This document shows, piece after piece, positions 16,991 through 24,879 of a stretch of 64,000 nucleotides of DNA. The notes under the pieces are model-generated. The model saw nothing but the letters and a program-made list of their open reading frames with translations. It made no database searches and had not been told where the DNA came from. The stretch is from the NCBI RefSeq assembly GCF_004514475.2, contig NZ_MYFO02000010.1:145479-209478 (forward strand), in the 5' to 3' direction. Every line of letters begins with the position of its first letter. The stretch's first letter is position 1. The DNA is from Paenibacillus athensensis. Lineage in GTDB: Bacteria; Bacillota; Bacilli; Paenibacillales; NBRC-103111. Position numbers and translations under genes: made by a program.

Positions 16991-18415
16991 ATGAGTGAAT
17001 ATAGATATGATGTAGTGGTGCTGGGCGGAGGCGTCGGCGGGTACACGGCGGCTATTCGCGCTGCGCAGCTGGGCAAAAAGGTGGCGCTTGTCGATCGGGA
17101 CAAGCTTGGCGGCACGTGCCTGCATCGGGGCTGCATCCCGAGCAAGGCACTGCTGCGCAGCGCCGAGGTGCTGGCCACGATGAAAGAGAGCGAGAGCTAC
17201 GGCATTGCCGCCACCGGGGTGGAGCTGAATTTCGGTGGGGTGCTGGCGCGCAAGGAGAAAATCGTCGGCCAGCTGCACCAGGGCTTGCAGTTTTTGATGA
17301 AAAAACATCAGATCACCGTTCACCACGGCAGCGGGCGGATCATCGGGCCGTCGATCTTTTCGCCGCGCAGCGGAGCGGTTTCGGTTGAGCGCGAGGACGG
17401 CGAGCTGGAGATGCTGCTGTCGGACAATCTGATCATTGCCACGGGCTCGCGGCCGCGCAGTCTGCCGGGACTGACGATCGACGACGAGCGGATTCTTTCC
17501 AGCGAAGGCGCGCTGAATATGGACAGCCTGCCAGCGTCGATGCTGATTATCGGCGGCGGCGTGATCGGCGTCGAGTGGGCATCGATGCTTTGCGATTTCG
17601 GCGTGGAGGTGACGATTGTCGAGCTGGACAAGCGGCTCGTGGCGCAAGAGGACGCGGACGTGTCGCGCGAGCTTGAGCGCGTATTCCGGGGGCGCGGCAT
17701 CCGTATCGTAACCGGCGCGAAGGTGCTTCCGGATACGCTGCGCTTCGAAGACGGCCGGTTGATTCTGGAAGCCGAGCAGAAGGGCGAGCGGATCGAGCTG
17801 TCGGCGGAGAAAGCGCTCGTGTCCGTGGGCCGCGTCGCGAACGTCGAAGGCATCGGGCTGGAGAATACGGACGTCAAGGTCGAGAACGGCTGCGTCAGCG
17901 TCAACGGCTTCATGCAAACGGCCGAATCGCATATTTACGCGGTTGGCGACGTGGTCGGCGGGCTGATGCTGGCGCACGTCGCCGGACACGAAGGGATCAT
18001 CGCCGCCGAGCATATCGCCGGAGGCCAGCCGCATGCGCTGGACGCCCGGCTGGTGCCGCGCTGCACGTACACGCGTCCGGAAATCGCCAGCATCGGCTGG
18101 ACGGAGCAGCAGGCGAGCGAACGCGGACACAGCGTCAAAACCGGCCGCTTCAGCTTCAAGGCTGTCGGCAAGGCGCTCGTCTACGGCGACGCGGACGGCT
18201 TCGTCAAAGTCGTGGCCGACGCCAAGACGAACGATATTCTGGGCGTTCACATGATCGGACCGCACGTGACCGACAACATTACGGAAGCGGCGCTGGCTCA
18301 GGTGCTCAATGCGACGCCGTGGGAGGTCGGGCAAACGATTCATCCGCATCCGACGCTGTCGGAGGCGCTGGGCGAAGCGATGCTGGCCGTGGACGGCATG
18401 GCGATCAGCGGCTAG
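16991..18415 (+). CDS. lpdV: Dihydrolipoyl dehydrogenase (E3)
   Basis: FAD-dependent E3 that reoxidises the lipoyl arm of 2-oxoacid dehydrogenases. The 474-residue protein has the FAD motif GGGVGGYTAAI, the redox disulfide GGTCLHRGCIPSK, the NAD-binding IIGGGVIGVEWAS, FAD-contact YAVGDVVGG and the C-terminal dimer motif HPHPTLSEA. AAGGAGG precedes the ATG. The following E1/E2 genes indicate it serves the branched-chain complex. The ptb, bcd and buk genes that precede lpdV in B. subtilis are absent here. Confidence 0.95.
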   Translation: MSEYRYDVVVLGGGVGGYTAAIRAAQLGKKVALVDRDKLGGTCLHRGCIPSKALLRSAEVLATMKESESYGIAATGVELNFGGVLARKEKIVGQLHQGLQFLMKKHQITVHHGSGRIIGPSIFSPRSGAVSVEREDGELEMLLSDNLIIATGSRPRSLPGLTIDDERILSSEGALNMDSLPASMLIIGGGVIGVEWASMLCDFGVEVTIVELDKRLVAQEDADVSRELERVFRGRGIRIVTGAKVLPDTLRFEDGRLILEAEQKGERIELSAEKALVSVGRVANVEGIGLENTDVKVENGCVSVNGFMQTAESHIYAVGDVVGGLMLAHVAGHEGIIAAEHIAGGQPHALDARLVPRCTYTRPEIASIGWTEQQASERGHSVKTGRFSFKAVGKALVYGDADGFVKVVADAKTNDILGVHMIGPHVTDNITEAALAQVLNATPWEVGQTIHPHPTLSEALGEAMLAVDGMAISG

Positions 18416-18480
18416 GCGGCACGCGGACCCGACGGCTGCGCTGCATATAGCAGGCGTAGCCGTTTCTTCGAAACATAAAA

Positions 18481-18509
18481 TTGTATTCATACGCGATTGC
18501 GTTTATAAT
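18481..18509 (+). promoter_or_regulatory. Sigma-A promoter for the bkd E1/E2 genes
   Basis: TTGTAT, 17-base spacer, TATAAT, located between lpdV and the E1 alpha gene. It could give the E1/E2 genes expression independent of lpdV. No sigma-54 (GG-N10-GC) element was found, unlike the SigL-dependent bkd operon of B. subtilis. Confidence 0.7.
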
Positions 18510-18566
18510 AAATTTATAGTGCCAAGTATTAGGACCAGGTAATAAAAAATAAAGGAGGCACACTCC

Positions 18567-19577
18567 ATGTCAATCGGTCAACTCTCCAAACACCGAAGCT
18601 TGGGTCTGTCGGATGAAGAAGCGGTACGCATGTATGAGATGATGTCGCTGGCCCGCAAGTATGACGATCGCGGCTTGATGCTGCAACGCGCGGGCAAGGT
18701 GCCGTTTCATATTTCCGGAATCGGCCAGGAGGCCGGACAAGTGGGTATGGCGTTTGCCATGCAGCCGTATAAAGATTACTTTTTGCCTTACTACCGCGAT
18801 TTCGCTTTCGTGCTGTCGATCGGCATGACGGTGAAGGATTTGATGCTTTCGCTGTTTTGCAAAGCGGAGGACGTTAACAGCGGCGGGCGGCAGATGCCCG
18901 GTCATTTCGGGGCCAAGCGCCTGAATATCGTAACGGGCTCTTCGCCGGTGACGACCCAGGTGCCGCATGCCGTCGGCATTGCGCTGGCCGCCAAGATGAA
19001 GAAGCAGGATTTCGTCACGCTAGTGACGTTTGGCGAAGGCTCCAGCAATCAGGGCGATTTCCACGAGGGCTGCAACTTTGCCGGCGTGCACAAGCTGCCG
19101 ATGATCATTGTCTGCGAAAACAATCAATATGCGATCTCCGTCCCGCTGCACAAGCAGGTATCCGGCAAAATCGCCGACCGCGCGCTGGGCTACGGCTTCC
19201 CCGGCTATCAGGTGGACGGGACGGATGCGCTGGAGGTATACCGGGTGACGAAAGAAGCGCGCGAGCGCGCGGTGCGCGGCGAAGGCCCGACGCTGATCGA
19301 GCTGGTGACATACCGCATTTCGCCGCATTCGACGTCGGACGACGATATGCTGTACAGGACGCGCGAAGAGGTTGAAGAGATGCGCGGACGCGACGGCTTG
19401 CCGAAGTTCAAGCAGTATTTGATCGAGTGCGGCTTGTGGAGCGAGGAGCAGGACAGTCAGCTGCAGGAGCGGCAGAAGCAGGAAGTGAACGAGGCGACGA
19501 AATATGCCGATCTCGCGCCTTATCCGAAGCCGGAGGATACGCTCCTCCACGTGTATGCGGAAGGGGAGGGACGATAG
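18567..19577 (+). CDS. bkdAA: 2-oxoisovalerate dehydrogenase E1 alpha
   Basis: Thiamine-dependent alpha subunit that decarboxylates branched-chain 2-oxoacids, giving acyl-CoA primers for iso/anteiso fatty acids. The 336-residue protein contains the ThDP motif GEGSSNQGDFHEG...NNQYAIS and the phosphorylation-loop-like RISPHSTSDDD. AAAGGAGG precedes the ATG. The 3-base gap to E1 beta supports translational coupling. Confidence 0.95.
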   Translation: MSIGQLSKHRSLGLSDEEAVRMYEMMSLARKYDDRGLMLQRAGKVPFHISGIGQEAGQVGMAFAMQPYKDYFLPYYRDFAFVLSIGMTVKDLMLSLFCKAEDVNSGGRQMPGHFGAKRLNIVTGSSPVTTQVPHAVGIALAAKMKKQDFVTLVTFGEGSSNQGDFHEGCNFAGVHKLPMIIVCENNQYAISVPLHKQVSGKIADRALGYGFPGYQVDGTDALEVYRVTKEARERAVRGEGPTLIELVTYRISPHSTSDDDMLYRTREEVEEMRGRDGLPKFKQYLIECGLWSEEQDSQLQERQKQEVNEATKYADLAPYPKPEDTLLHVYAEGEGR

Positions 19578-19580
19578 GCG

Positions 19581-20561
19581 ATGGCTGTAATCACTTATTT
19601 GGAAGCGATTCGATCGGCGATGCAGGAGGAAATGCAAGCTGACGACAACGTATTCGTCCTTGGCGAAGACGTCGGCAAGGGCGGTGTGCTGAACACGACC
19701 AAGGGACTGCGCGATTTGTTCGGTGAAGAGCGTGTGCTCGATACGCCGCTGGCCGAGTCGGCCATTGTTGGCGCGGCGATTGGCGCTGCAATGTACGGCA
19801 TGAAGCCGATTGCCGAAATTCAGTTCGCCGACTTTATTTTTCCGGCTACGAACCAGATCATCAGTGAAGCGGCCAAAATCCGCTACCGCTCCAACAACGA
19901 CTGGAGCTGTCCGCTCGTCGTGCGCGCGCCATACGGCGCGACGGGCGCAAGCGCGCTGTATCACTCGCAATGTCCGGAATCGGTGTTTTTCGGCACGCCG
20001 GGTTTGAAGATCGTCGCTCCGTCGAACCCTTACGATGCGAAGGGACTGCTCAAGGCGGCGATTCGCGACCCGGACCCGGTGCTGTATTTTGAGCATAAAA
20101 AATGTTACCTGGCGCTGTCGGCAGACGTGCCGGAGCAGGATTACATCGTGCCGATCGGCAAAGCCGACGTCAAACGCGAAGGCACGGACATTACGGTCAT
20201 CTCTTACGGCATCACCGTCCATTATGCGTTGCTTGCAGCGGCGGAGCTGGCGAAGGAAGGCATCAGCGCGCATATCCTCGATCTGCGCACGATCCAGCCG
20301 CTGGACAAGGAAGCGATTCTTGCCGCTGCGTCGAAGACGGGCAAGGTGCTGATTGTACACGAAGATAACAAGACGGGCGGCGTCGGGGCGGAAGTGTCGG
20401 CGATCATCGCCGAGGAGCTGCTGTTCGAGCTCGACGCGCCGATTGCCCGCTTGTGCGGGCCGGACGTGCCGGCCGTGGGCAACAATCCGCCGATGGAGAA
20501 ATTTTTCCTGCTCAGCCCGGATAAGGTGAAGGATGCAATGTATAAGCTTGCCAGGTTTTAA
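19581..20561 (+). CDS. bkdAB: 2-oxoisovalerate dehydrogenase E1 beta
   Basis: Beta subunit that forms the E1 heterotetramer with the preceding gene product. The 326-residue protein shows the transketolase pyrimidine domain (VFVLGEDVGKGGV, DTPLAESAIVG) and the C-terminal domain (ILDLRTIQPLDKEAI, VHEDNKTGGVG). The ribosome site GGGGAGGG overlaps the end of E1 alpha. Confidence 0.95.
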   Translation: MAVITYLEAIRSAMQEEMQADDNVFVLGEDVGKGGVLNTTKGLRDLFGEERVLDTPLAESAIVGAAIGAAMYGMKPIAEIQFADFIFPATNQIISEAAKIRYRSNNDWSCPLVVRAPYGATGASALYHSQCPESVFFGTPGLKIVAPSNPYDAKGLLKAAIRDPDPVLYFEHKKCYLALSADVPEQDYIVPIGKADVKREGTDITVISYGITVHYALLAAAELAKEGISAHILDLRTIQPLDKEAILAAASKTGKVLIVHEDNKTGGVGAEVSAIIAEELLFELDAPIARLCGPDVPAVGNNPPMEKFFLLSPDKVKDAMYKLARF

Positions 20562-20588
20562 GAACGTGGACATGTGGGAGGTACGCGC

Positions 20589-22076
20589 ATGAATGCAGCG
20601 AACGAACGGATTGCCGAGGTGACGGTTCCCCATTTGGCGGAAAGCCTCGTCTCGGCGCAAATCGGCAAATGGCTCAAGCAGCCGGGCGATTATATCGAGC
20701 AATACGAAGTGTTGTGTGAATTGTTCACCGAGAAGGTGAACACGGAAATGCCGTCGCCGGTGGAAGGCCGGCTGGTTAAAATTCTCGTCGGGGAAGGAGA
20801 GACCGCTGCAGTCGGGCAGGCGATTTGCCTGGTCGAGCAGCCGGGCGAGGCATCGCCGGCGGCCGATGCGCCGCAGGCAGCGGGTGCGGGCAGCAGCGCG
20901 ACGCAAAATTACGCGGCGATGGAGACTGGCGGCGGTGAAATGCGCGGCCGTTATTCGCCTGCCGTGCAGCGGCTGGCTGCGGATTACCACGTCGACCTGT
21001 CACGCGTGCCGGGCACGGGCCTCGGCGGGCGGATTACGCGCAAGGACGTCGAGCAGTTCGTCGCCGCCGGCTTTGTGGCGGAGGACAAGGCGCGCTACGA
21101 TGCGCGTGGGGCGCAGGCGCAGCCCGTTGGCGGTGCGTCGGCAGCGGCAGGCGGGCCGGCAGCAGCGGCCGGAGCGTCGCAGCAGCCTTACGGCGGCGGC
21201 GGATCGGCACAGCAGCCGAGCCCTCCGGCTTCGTATGCGCCGCAGCCGCAGCAGGCCGCCTTTGGCGGCGGTGAAACCGCGCCGCAGGCCAAGGTGCCGG
21301 TGCGCAGCACGGGCATCCATCTGTCGGCGAATCCGCCGACGCCGCTGATTGAAGTCGAAGGTCAGCCTTCCGACTCGCGCAGCGAGTATTTCATCGATGT
21401 CACGCCGATCCGCAACACGATTGCCAGCAAAATGCGCCAAAGCGTGACGGAAATTCCACACGCTTGGACGATGATCGAAGTCGACGTGACCAATCTCGTC
21501 GTGCTGCGCAACAAGGTCAAGGACGAGTTCATGCGCCGGGAAGGCGTCAATCTGACGTATCTGGCGTTCCTGCTCAAAGCAGTAGTCGGTGCGATCAAGG
21601 ATTATCCGATTATGAATTCCGTGTGGGCGGTTGATAAAATCATCGTCAAGCGCGACATCAACCTGTCGCTGGCCGTCGGCACAGAGGATTCGGTATTGAC
21701 CCCGGTGATCAAGAAAGCCGATCAAAAAAATATCGCCGGTCTCGCGCGCGAGATCGACGAGCTGTCGCGCAAGGCGCGGGCGGGCAAGCTGGCTTTGGAC
21801 GATTTGACGGGCGGCACATTTACGGTGAACAATACCGGCGCGTTTGGTTCGATCCTGTCGTACCCGATCATCAACTACCCGCAGGCGGCCATTTTAACGT
21901 TCGAATCCATTGTGAAAAAGCCGGTTGTTATTCAGGATATGATTGCCGTGCGCTCGATGGTCAACTTGTGCTTGTCGCTTGACCATCGGATTCTGGACGG
22001 CGTCATTTGCGGAAGATTTTTGCAGCGGGTTAAGGAAAATCTGGAGGCATATAATTCCGATACGAAACTATACTAA
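20589..22076 (+). CDS. bkdB: Branched-chain 2-oxoacid dehydrogenase E2 (lipoyl acyltransferase)
   Basis: Core acyltransferase of the complex. The 495-residue protein has an N-terminal lipoyl domain (lipoyl-Lys in FTEKVNTEMPS, about residue 45), a peripheral-subunit-binding domain (SPAVQRLAADYHVDLSRVPG), a long Ala/Gly/Pro/Gln-rich hinge and the catalytic domain ending in LSLDHRILDG with the active-site His/Asp. The linker is unusually long and low in complexity. ATG at 20589 follows GGGAGG. It probably ends the operon. Confidence 0.94.
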   Translation: MNAANERIAEVTVPHLAESLVSAQIGKWLKQPGDYIEQYEVLCELFTEKVNTEMPSPVEGRLVKILVGEGETAAVGQAICLVEQPGEASPAADAPQAAGAGSSATQNYAAMETGGGEMRGRYSPAVQRLAADYHVDLSRVPGTGLGGRITRKDVEQFVAAGFVAEDKARYDARGAQAQPVGGASAAAGGPAAAAGASQQPYGGGGSAQQPSPPASYAPQPQQAAFGGGETAPQAKVPVRSTGIHLSANPPTPLIEVEGQPSDSRSEYFIDVTPIRNTIASKMRQSVTEIPHAWTMIEVDVTNLVVLRNKVKDEFMRREGVNLTYLAFLLKAVVGAIKDYPIMNSVWAVDKIIVKRDINLSLAVGTEDSVLTPVIKKADQKNIAGLAREIDELSRKARAGKLALDDLTGGTFTVNNTGAFGSILSYPIINYPQAAILTFESIVKKPVVIQDMIAVRSMVNLCLSLDHRILDGVICGRFLQRVKENLEAYNSDTKLY

Positions 22077-22084
22077 GGCAGAAA

Positions 22085-22183
22085 CTACTGGAATAAGCTG
22101 ACTGTGAACAAAATGGTCGATGCCACGATGGCAAGCAGCATGATGTAGATGACCAGTTTGAACCAAAGCTTGTTGTTATACAA
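22085..22183 (-). CDS. Prli42-like membrane micropeptide
   Basis: A 32-residue peptide read from TTG at 22183, with AGGAG ten bases upstream. It opens YNNKLWFKLVIYIMLLAIVA and ends TILFTVSLFQ: a short basic N-terminus, one membrane helix and a short tail. This strongly resembles the stressosome-associated protein Prli42 known from Listeria and found in many Firmicutes, where it anchors the stress signalling complex. No stressosome gene is in the window. It is convergent with the E2 gene and divergent from the peptidase gene. Confidence 0.7.
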   Translation of the reverse strand: MYNNKLWFKLVIYIMLLAIVASTILFTVSLFQ

Positions 22184-22258
22184 GGCTTGTTCACTCCTTT
22201 TTATGGATGGCTTGTCAACCCTTATTGTAACTCATCGCAAGCATCGGAGGAAAGTGTC

Positions 22259-23401
22259 ATGATCGATTCTCAACGTCTGGTTCAGGAGTTTATCGAGCTG
22301 GTGCAAATCGACAGCGAAACGAGGTTCGAGCAGCAGATCAGCGCCGTGCTCAAGCTTAAATTCGAAGCGCTGGGCCTGTCGGTGACCGAAGACGATTCGA
22401 TGGCCCGCAGCGGGCATGGCGCAGGCAATCTGATTTGTACGCTGGCGGCTTCTCCCGGGGCGGCGGATCTGAACGCGATCCCGCGCATTTTCTTTACGTC
22501 GCATATGGATACCGTCGCTCCCGGTCAGGGCATCCGCCCGCAAATCGGCGACGACGGCTACATCCGCAGCGACGGCACGACGATTCTCGGCAGCGACGAC
22601 AAGGCGGGCATTGCCGCTATGCTTGAGGCGCTGCGGGTGCTGCGCGAGAGCGGTGAGCCGCACGGGCAGGTGCAGTTCGTGATCACCGTCGGCGAGGAAT
22701 CGGGACTCAAGGGCGCACGGGCGATGGCTCCCGGCGTCATTGACGCCGTCTACGGCTTTGCGCTCGACTCCAACGGCGCCATCGGCGATATTGCCACGGC
22801 GGCTCCGGGCCGCGCGGAAATCGCGATTACGTTCCACGGCCGCTCGGCTCACGCCGGCGTTAATCCCGAGGACGGCATCAGCGCGATTCAAGTCGCCAGC
22901 CGCGCGGTGTCGCGCATGCCGCTGGGGCGCATCGACAAGGAAACGACGGCCAACATCGGCAGCTTCGCCGGCGTCGGGCCGCTGAACGTCGTCTGCGACC
23001 GCGTGCGGCTGGAGGCCGAGGCGCGCAGCATCGTGCAGAGCAAGCTGGAAGCGCAGCTGACCGCGATGCGCGAGGCGTGCGAATCGGCGGCGGCCGATGC
23101 CGGAACGAGCTGCGAGTTTCAGGCCGATATCGCTTACGCGTCCTACATGCACGAGGATACAGCTCCTGTCGTGCAGCTGGCGTCGCGGGCGCTGGCCCGG
23201 CTGGGTTTGACGCCGCGCACGTTCCATTCGGGCGGCGGCAGCGACGCGAATATTTTCAACGGCATGGGGATTCCGACGGTCAATCTGGCGATCGGTTATC
23301 TCGACATTCACACGACGAAAGAACGCATTGCGATCAGCGATCTGGTCAAGACGGCCGAGCTGGTCGTGGCGATTGTGCAGGAGGCGGCGTCGGGCGCTTA
23401 G
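22259..23401 (+). CDS. M20 family peptidase (PepT-like, YqjE)
   Basis: A 380-residue zinc aminopeptidase of the tripeptidase T type. Metal and catalytic motifs are TSHMDTVAPGQG, SDGTTILGSDDKAG, TVGEESGLKGA and the final SGGGSDANIFNGMG. A dimerisation domain lies between about 180 and 290. GGAGGAAAG precedes the ATG at 22259. In Bacillus yqjE also lies near the bkd genes. Substrate range cannot be read from the sequence. Confidence 0.9.
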   Translation: MIDSQRLVQEFIELVQIDSETRFEQQISAVLKLKFEALGLSVTEDDSMARSGHGAGNLICTLAASPGAADLNAIPRIFFTSHMDTVAPGQGIRPQIGDDGYIRSDGTTILGSDDKAGIAAMLEALRVLRESGEPHGQVQFVITVGEESGLKGARAMAPGVIDAVYGFALDSNGAIGDIATAAPGRAEIAITFHGRSAHAGVNPEDGISAIQVASRAVSRMPLGRIDKETTANIGSFAGVGPLNVVCDRVRLEAEARSIVQSKLEAQLTAMREACESAAADAGTSCEFQADIAYASYMHEDTAPVVQLASRALARLGLTPRTFHSGGGSDANIFNGMGIPTVNLAIGYLDIHTTKERIAISDLVKTAELVVAIVQEAASGA

Positions 23402-23496
23402 TTCGGCGCGTCAGCCTGCGAAGCCTGCGGACGAAGTTAGCCCTGAAGCCAGAGCTCGCTGCTTGGAAGCGCGAGGCGGCTGGCTGTCGTGACAGC

Positions 23497-23588
23497 AACA
23501 AAACCACCCTTCGAATGTGAACTGCCCGTCCTTGCTTGTTGCGTCTGGCAAGGGACGGGCAGTTTCATTCGGTCAGGGTGGTTTTGTT
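23497..23588. terminator. Very long bipartite hairpin between convergent genes
   Basis: Outer arms AACAAAACCACCCT / AGGGTGGTTTTGTT and inner arms AACTGCCCGTCC / GGACGGGCAGTT make an almost continuous 35-bp duplex over 92 bases. T-rich flanks occur on both strands, so it can end both the peptidase gene and the minus-strand membrane gene. Confidence 0.75.
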
Positions 23589-23603
23589 GTTTGCGGGTAT
23601 GGA

Positions 23604-23810
23604 TTAGAGACGGGCGTTGATTCGACGGTTTATCCGCTGCACACTGACGGCGAGAAATAACGCGATTATTCCCGCAAGGGCGAAAGCGGCGTTCACATGC
23701 TCGCCAACGGCAGCATTTTCCGGAAGTACGATCAGCACGGCCAGAATCAATCCAAGCACCAGCAGCGTACGGTTGACAGAGTGGCGGAGGAGAAGCCGTA
23801 TTCGCAGCAT
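23604..23810 (-). CDS. Small two-helix membrane protein
   Basis: A 68-residue protein with two hydrophobic segments (LLVLGLILAVLIVL and AAFALAGIIALFLAVSV) and basic ends. AAGGGG lies eight bases before the ATG. Function unknown; it is flanked by a strong bidirectional hairpin at its 3' end. Confidence 0.6.
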   Translation of the reverse strand: MLRIRLLLRHSVNRTLLVLGLILAVLIVLPENAAVGEHVNAAFALAGIIALFLAVSVQRINRRINARL

Positions 23811-23986
23811 CAGATCATCCCCTTATCTTTTCATTTTTAACATAGGTCCATTATGCCGGAAAAGAGTTACGGGGATATGAGCAAACGATTTGGAGATTGT
23901 CAGATTTTTCTCATACATTCCTGACATTAGCCTGCGGCCTGTATCGGGCGCGGGCCAAGCGGGAGAGCAAGTGCACTTCGTGCCAG

Positions 23987-24202
23987 CTACAGCCGGCCTC
24001 CCGGAAACGGAATCAGACGGGCGCTCCGTTCGCGGCCGTCCGGTATATCGGCGGAACGCGTCAACGGCGTGCGGCCTGACTCCAGATAGTCGGCGAGTCT
24101 CGTTTCCGCGCCTCCGTTTTGCAGCATGAGCTGCAAATACCGGCGTATTTCCCACGCCTTGCCGACAATGCGCAGCTGATGGTCCGACCAGTAGCTTTTC
24201 AT
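23987..24202 (-). CDS. mciZ: MciZ-like inhibitor of FtsZ
   Basis: A 71-residue protein whose N-terminal part LRIVGKAWEIRRYLQLML matches the core of Bacillus MciZ (VGKAWEIRAKLKEY), a mother-cell peptide that caps FtsZ filaments to block Z-ring formation in sporulating cells. B. subtilis MciZ has 40 residues; here a 30-residue tail follows. GAGGGGAT precedes the ATG at 24202. In B. subtilis mciZ also lies beside nudF, and here it is divergent from nudF. I found no clear sigma-E promoter. Confidence 0.75.
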   Translation of the reverse strand: MKSYWSDHQLRIVGKAWEIRRYLQLMLQNGGAETRLADYLESGRTPLTRSADIPDGRERSARLIPFPGGRL

Positions 24203-24231
24203 GACGATCCCCTCGTTTTCGCGAATAGATT

Positions 24232-24240
24232 TGTTATAAT
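24232..24240 (+). promoter_or_regulatory. Extended -10 promoter for nudF
   Basis: TGTTATAAT combines a TGn extension with a perfect TATAAT; no good -35 is visible, as is common for extended -10 promoters. Confidence 0.5.
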
Positions 24241-24312
24241 GAACGATATGCAGCAAGGGGACAAGCTATGACGCAAATGAACATCAAATCAATATCCATG
24301 GAGGCATGCCGG

Positions 24313-24879
24313 ATGAGCGAGGCAGGTAAGAAATTTGAAGAAGTGACGGTAAGCACGCAGTCGATTTTTCAGGGCAAAATGATTTCGCTGCAGGTTGATA
24401 CCGTGCAGCTGCCGGGTGGCGGCACCGCAACGCGGGAAATCGTCAAGCATCCGGGAGCGGTCGCAGTGCTGGCGCTCTTGGACGATAAGCTGATTGTCGT
24501 GGAGCAATACCGCAAGCCGCTGGAGAAAAGCCAGGTGGAAATCCCCGCCGGCAAGCTGGATCCGGGCGAGGAGCCGCTGACGGCGGCAAGGCGCGAGCTG
24601 GAGGAGGAGACGGGCTATACGACGGAGTCGATCCGCCATGTCTGTTCCTTTTATACGTCGCCGGGGTTTGCCGATGAGATTCTGCACCTGTATGTCGCCG
24701 AGCAGTTGGTCAAAGGGGAAGCGCGGCCGGATGAAGACGAGTTCCTTGAATGCGAAGCGATTACGCTCGACGAGGCGCTGCGGTATATTCGCGAGCAGCG
24801 AATCAGCGACGCCAAGACGATTCTGGCCGTGTACGCCTGGCAGCTGTACCGCTTGACCGGACAGATCGGTCATGAATAG
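24313..24879 (+). CDS. nudF: ADP-ribose pyrophosphatase NudF
   Basis: Nudix hydrolase that splits ADP-ribose to AMP and ribose 5-phosphate. The Nudix box reads GEEPLTAARRELEEETGYT, preceded by EIPAGKLDP. The 188 residues from ATG 24313 (after GGAGG) match the usual length. An ATG at 24268 behind AAGGGG would add 15 residues and lies close to the promoter, so it remains possible. The stop overlaps the start of the endonuclease Q gene by eight bases, which suggests coupled translation. Confidence 0.92.
   Translation: MSEAGKKFEEVTVSTQSIFQGKMISLQVDTVQLPGGGTATREIVKHPGAVAVLALLDDKLIVVEQYRKPLEKSQVEIPAGKLDPGEEPLTAARRELEEETGYTTESIRHVCSFYTSPGFADEILHLYVAEQLVKGEARPDEDEFLECEAITLDEALRYIREQRISDAKTILAVYAWQLYRLTGQIGHE

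Noticed and set aside
19020..20990. Minus-strand open frame of 656 codons opposite the bkd genes
   Set aside because: Spans three genes with conserved motifs on the plus strand; composition is that of a shadow.
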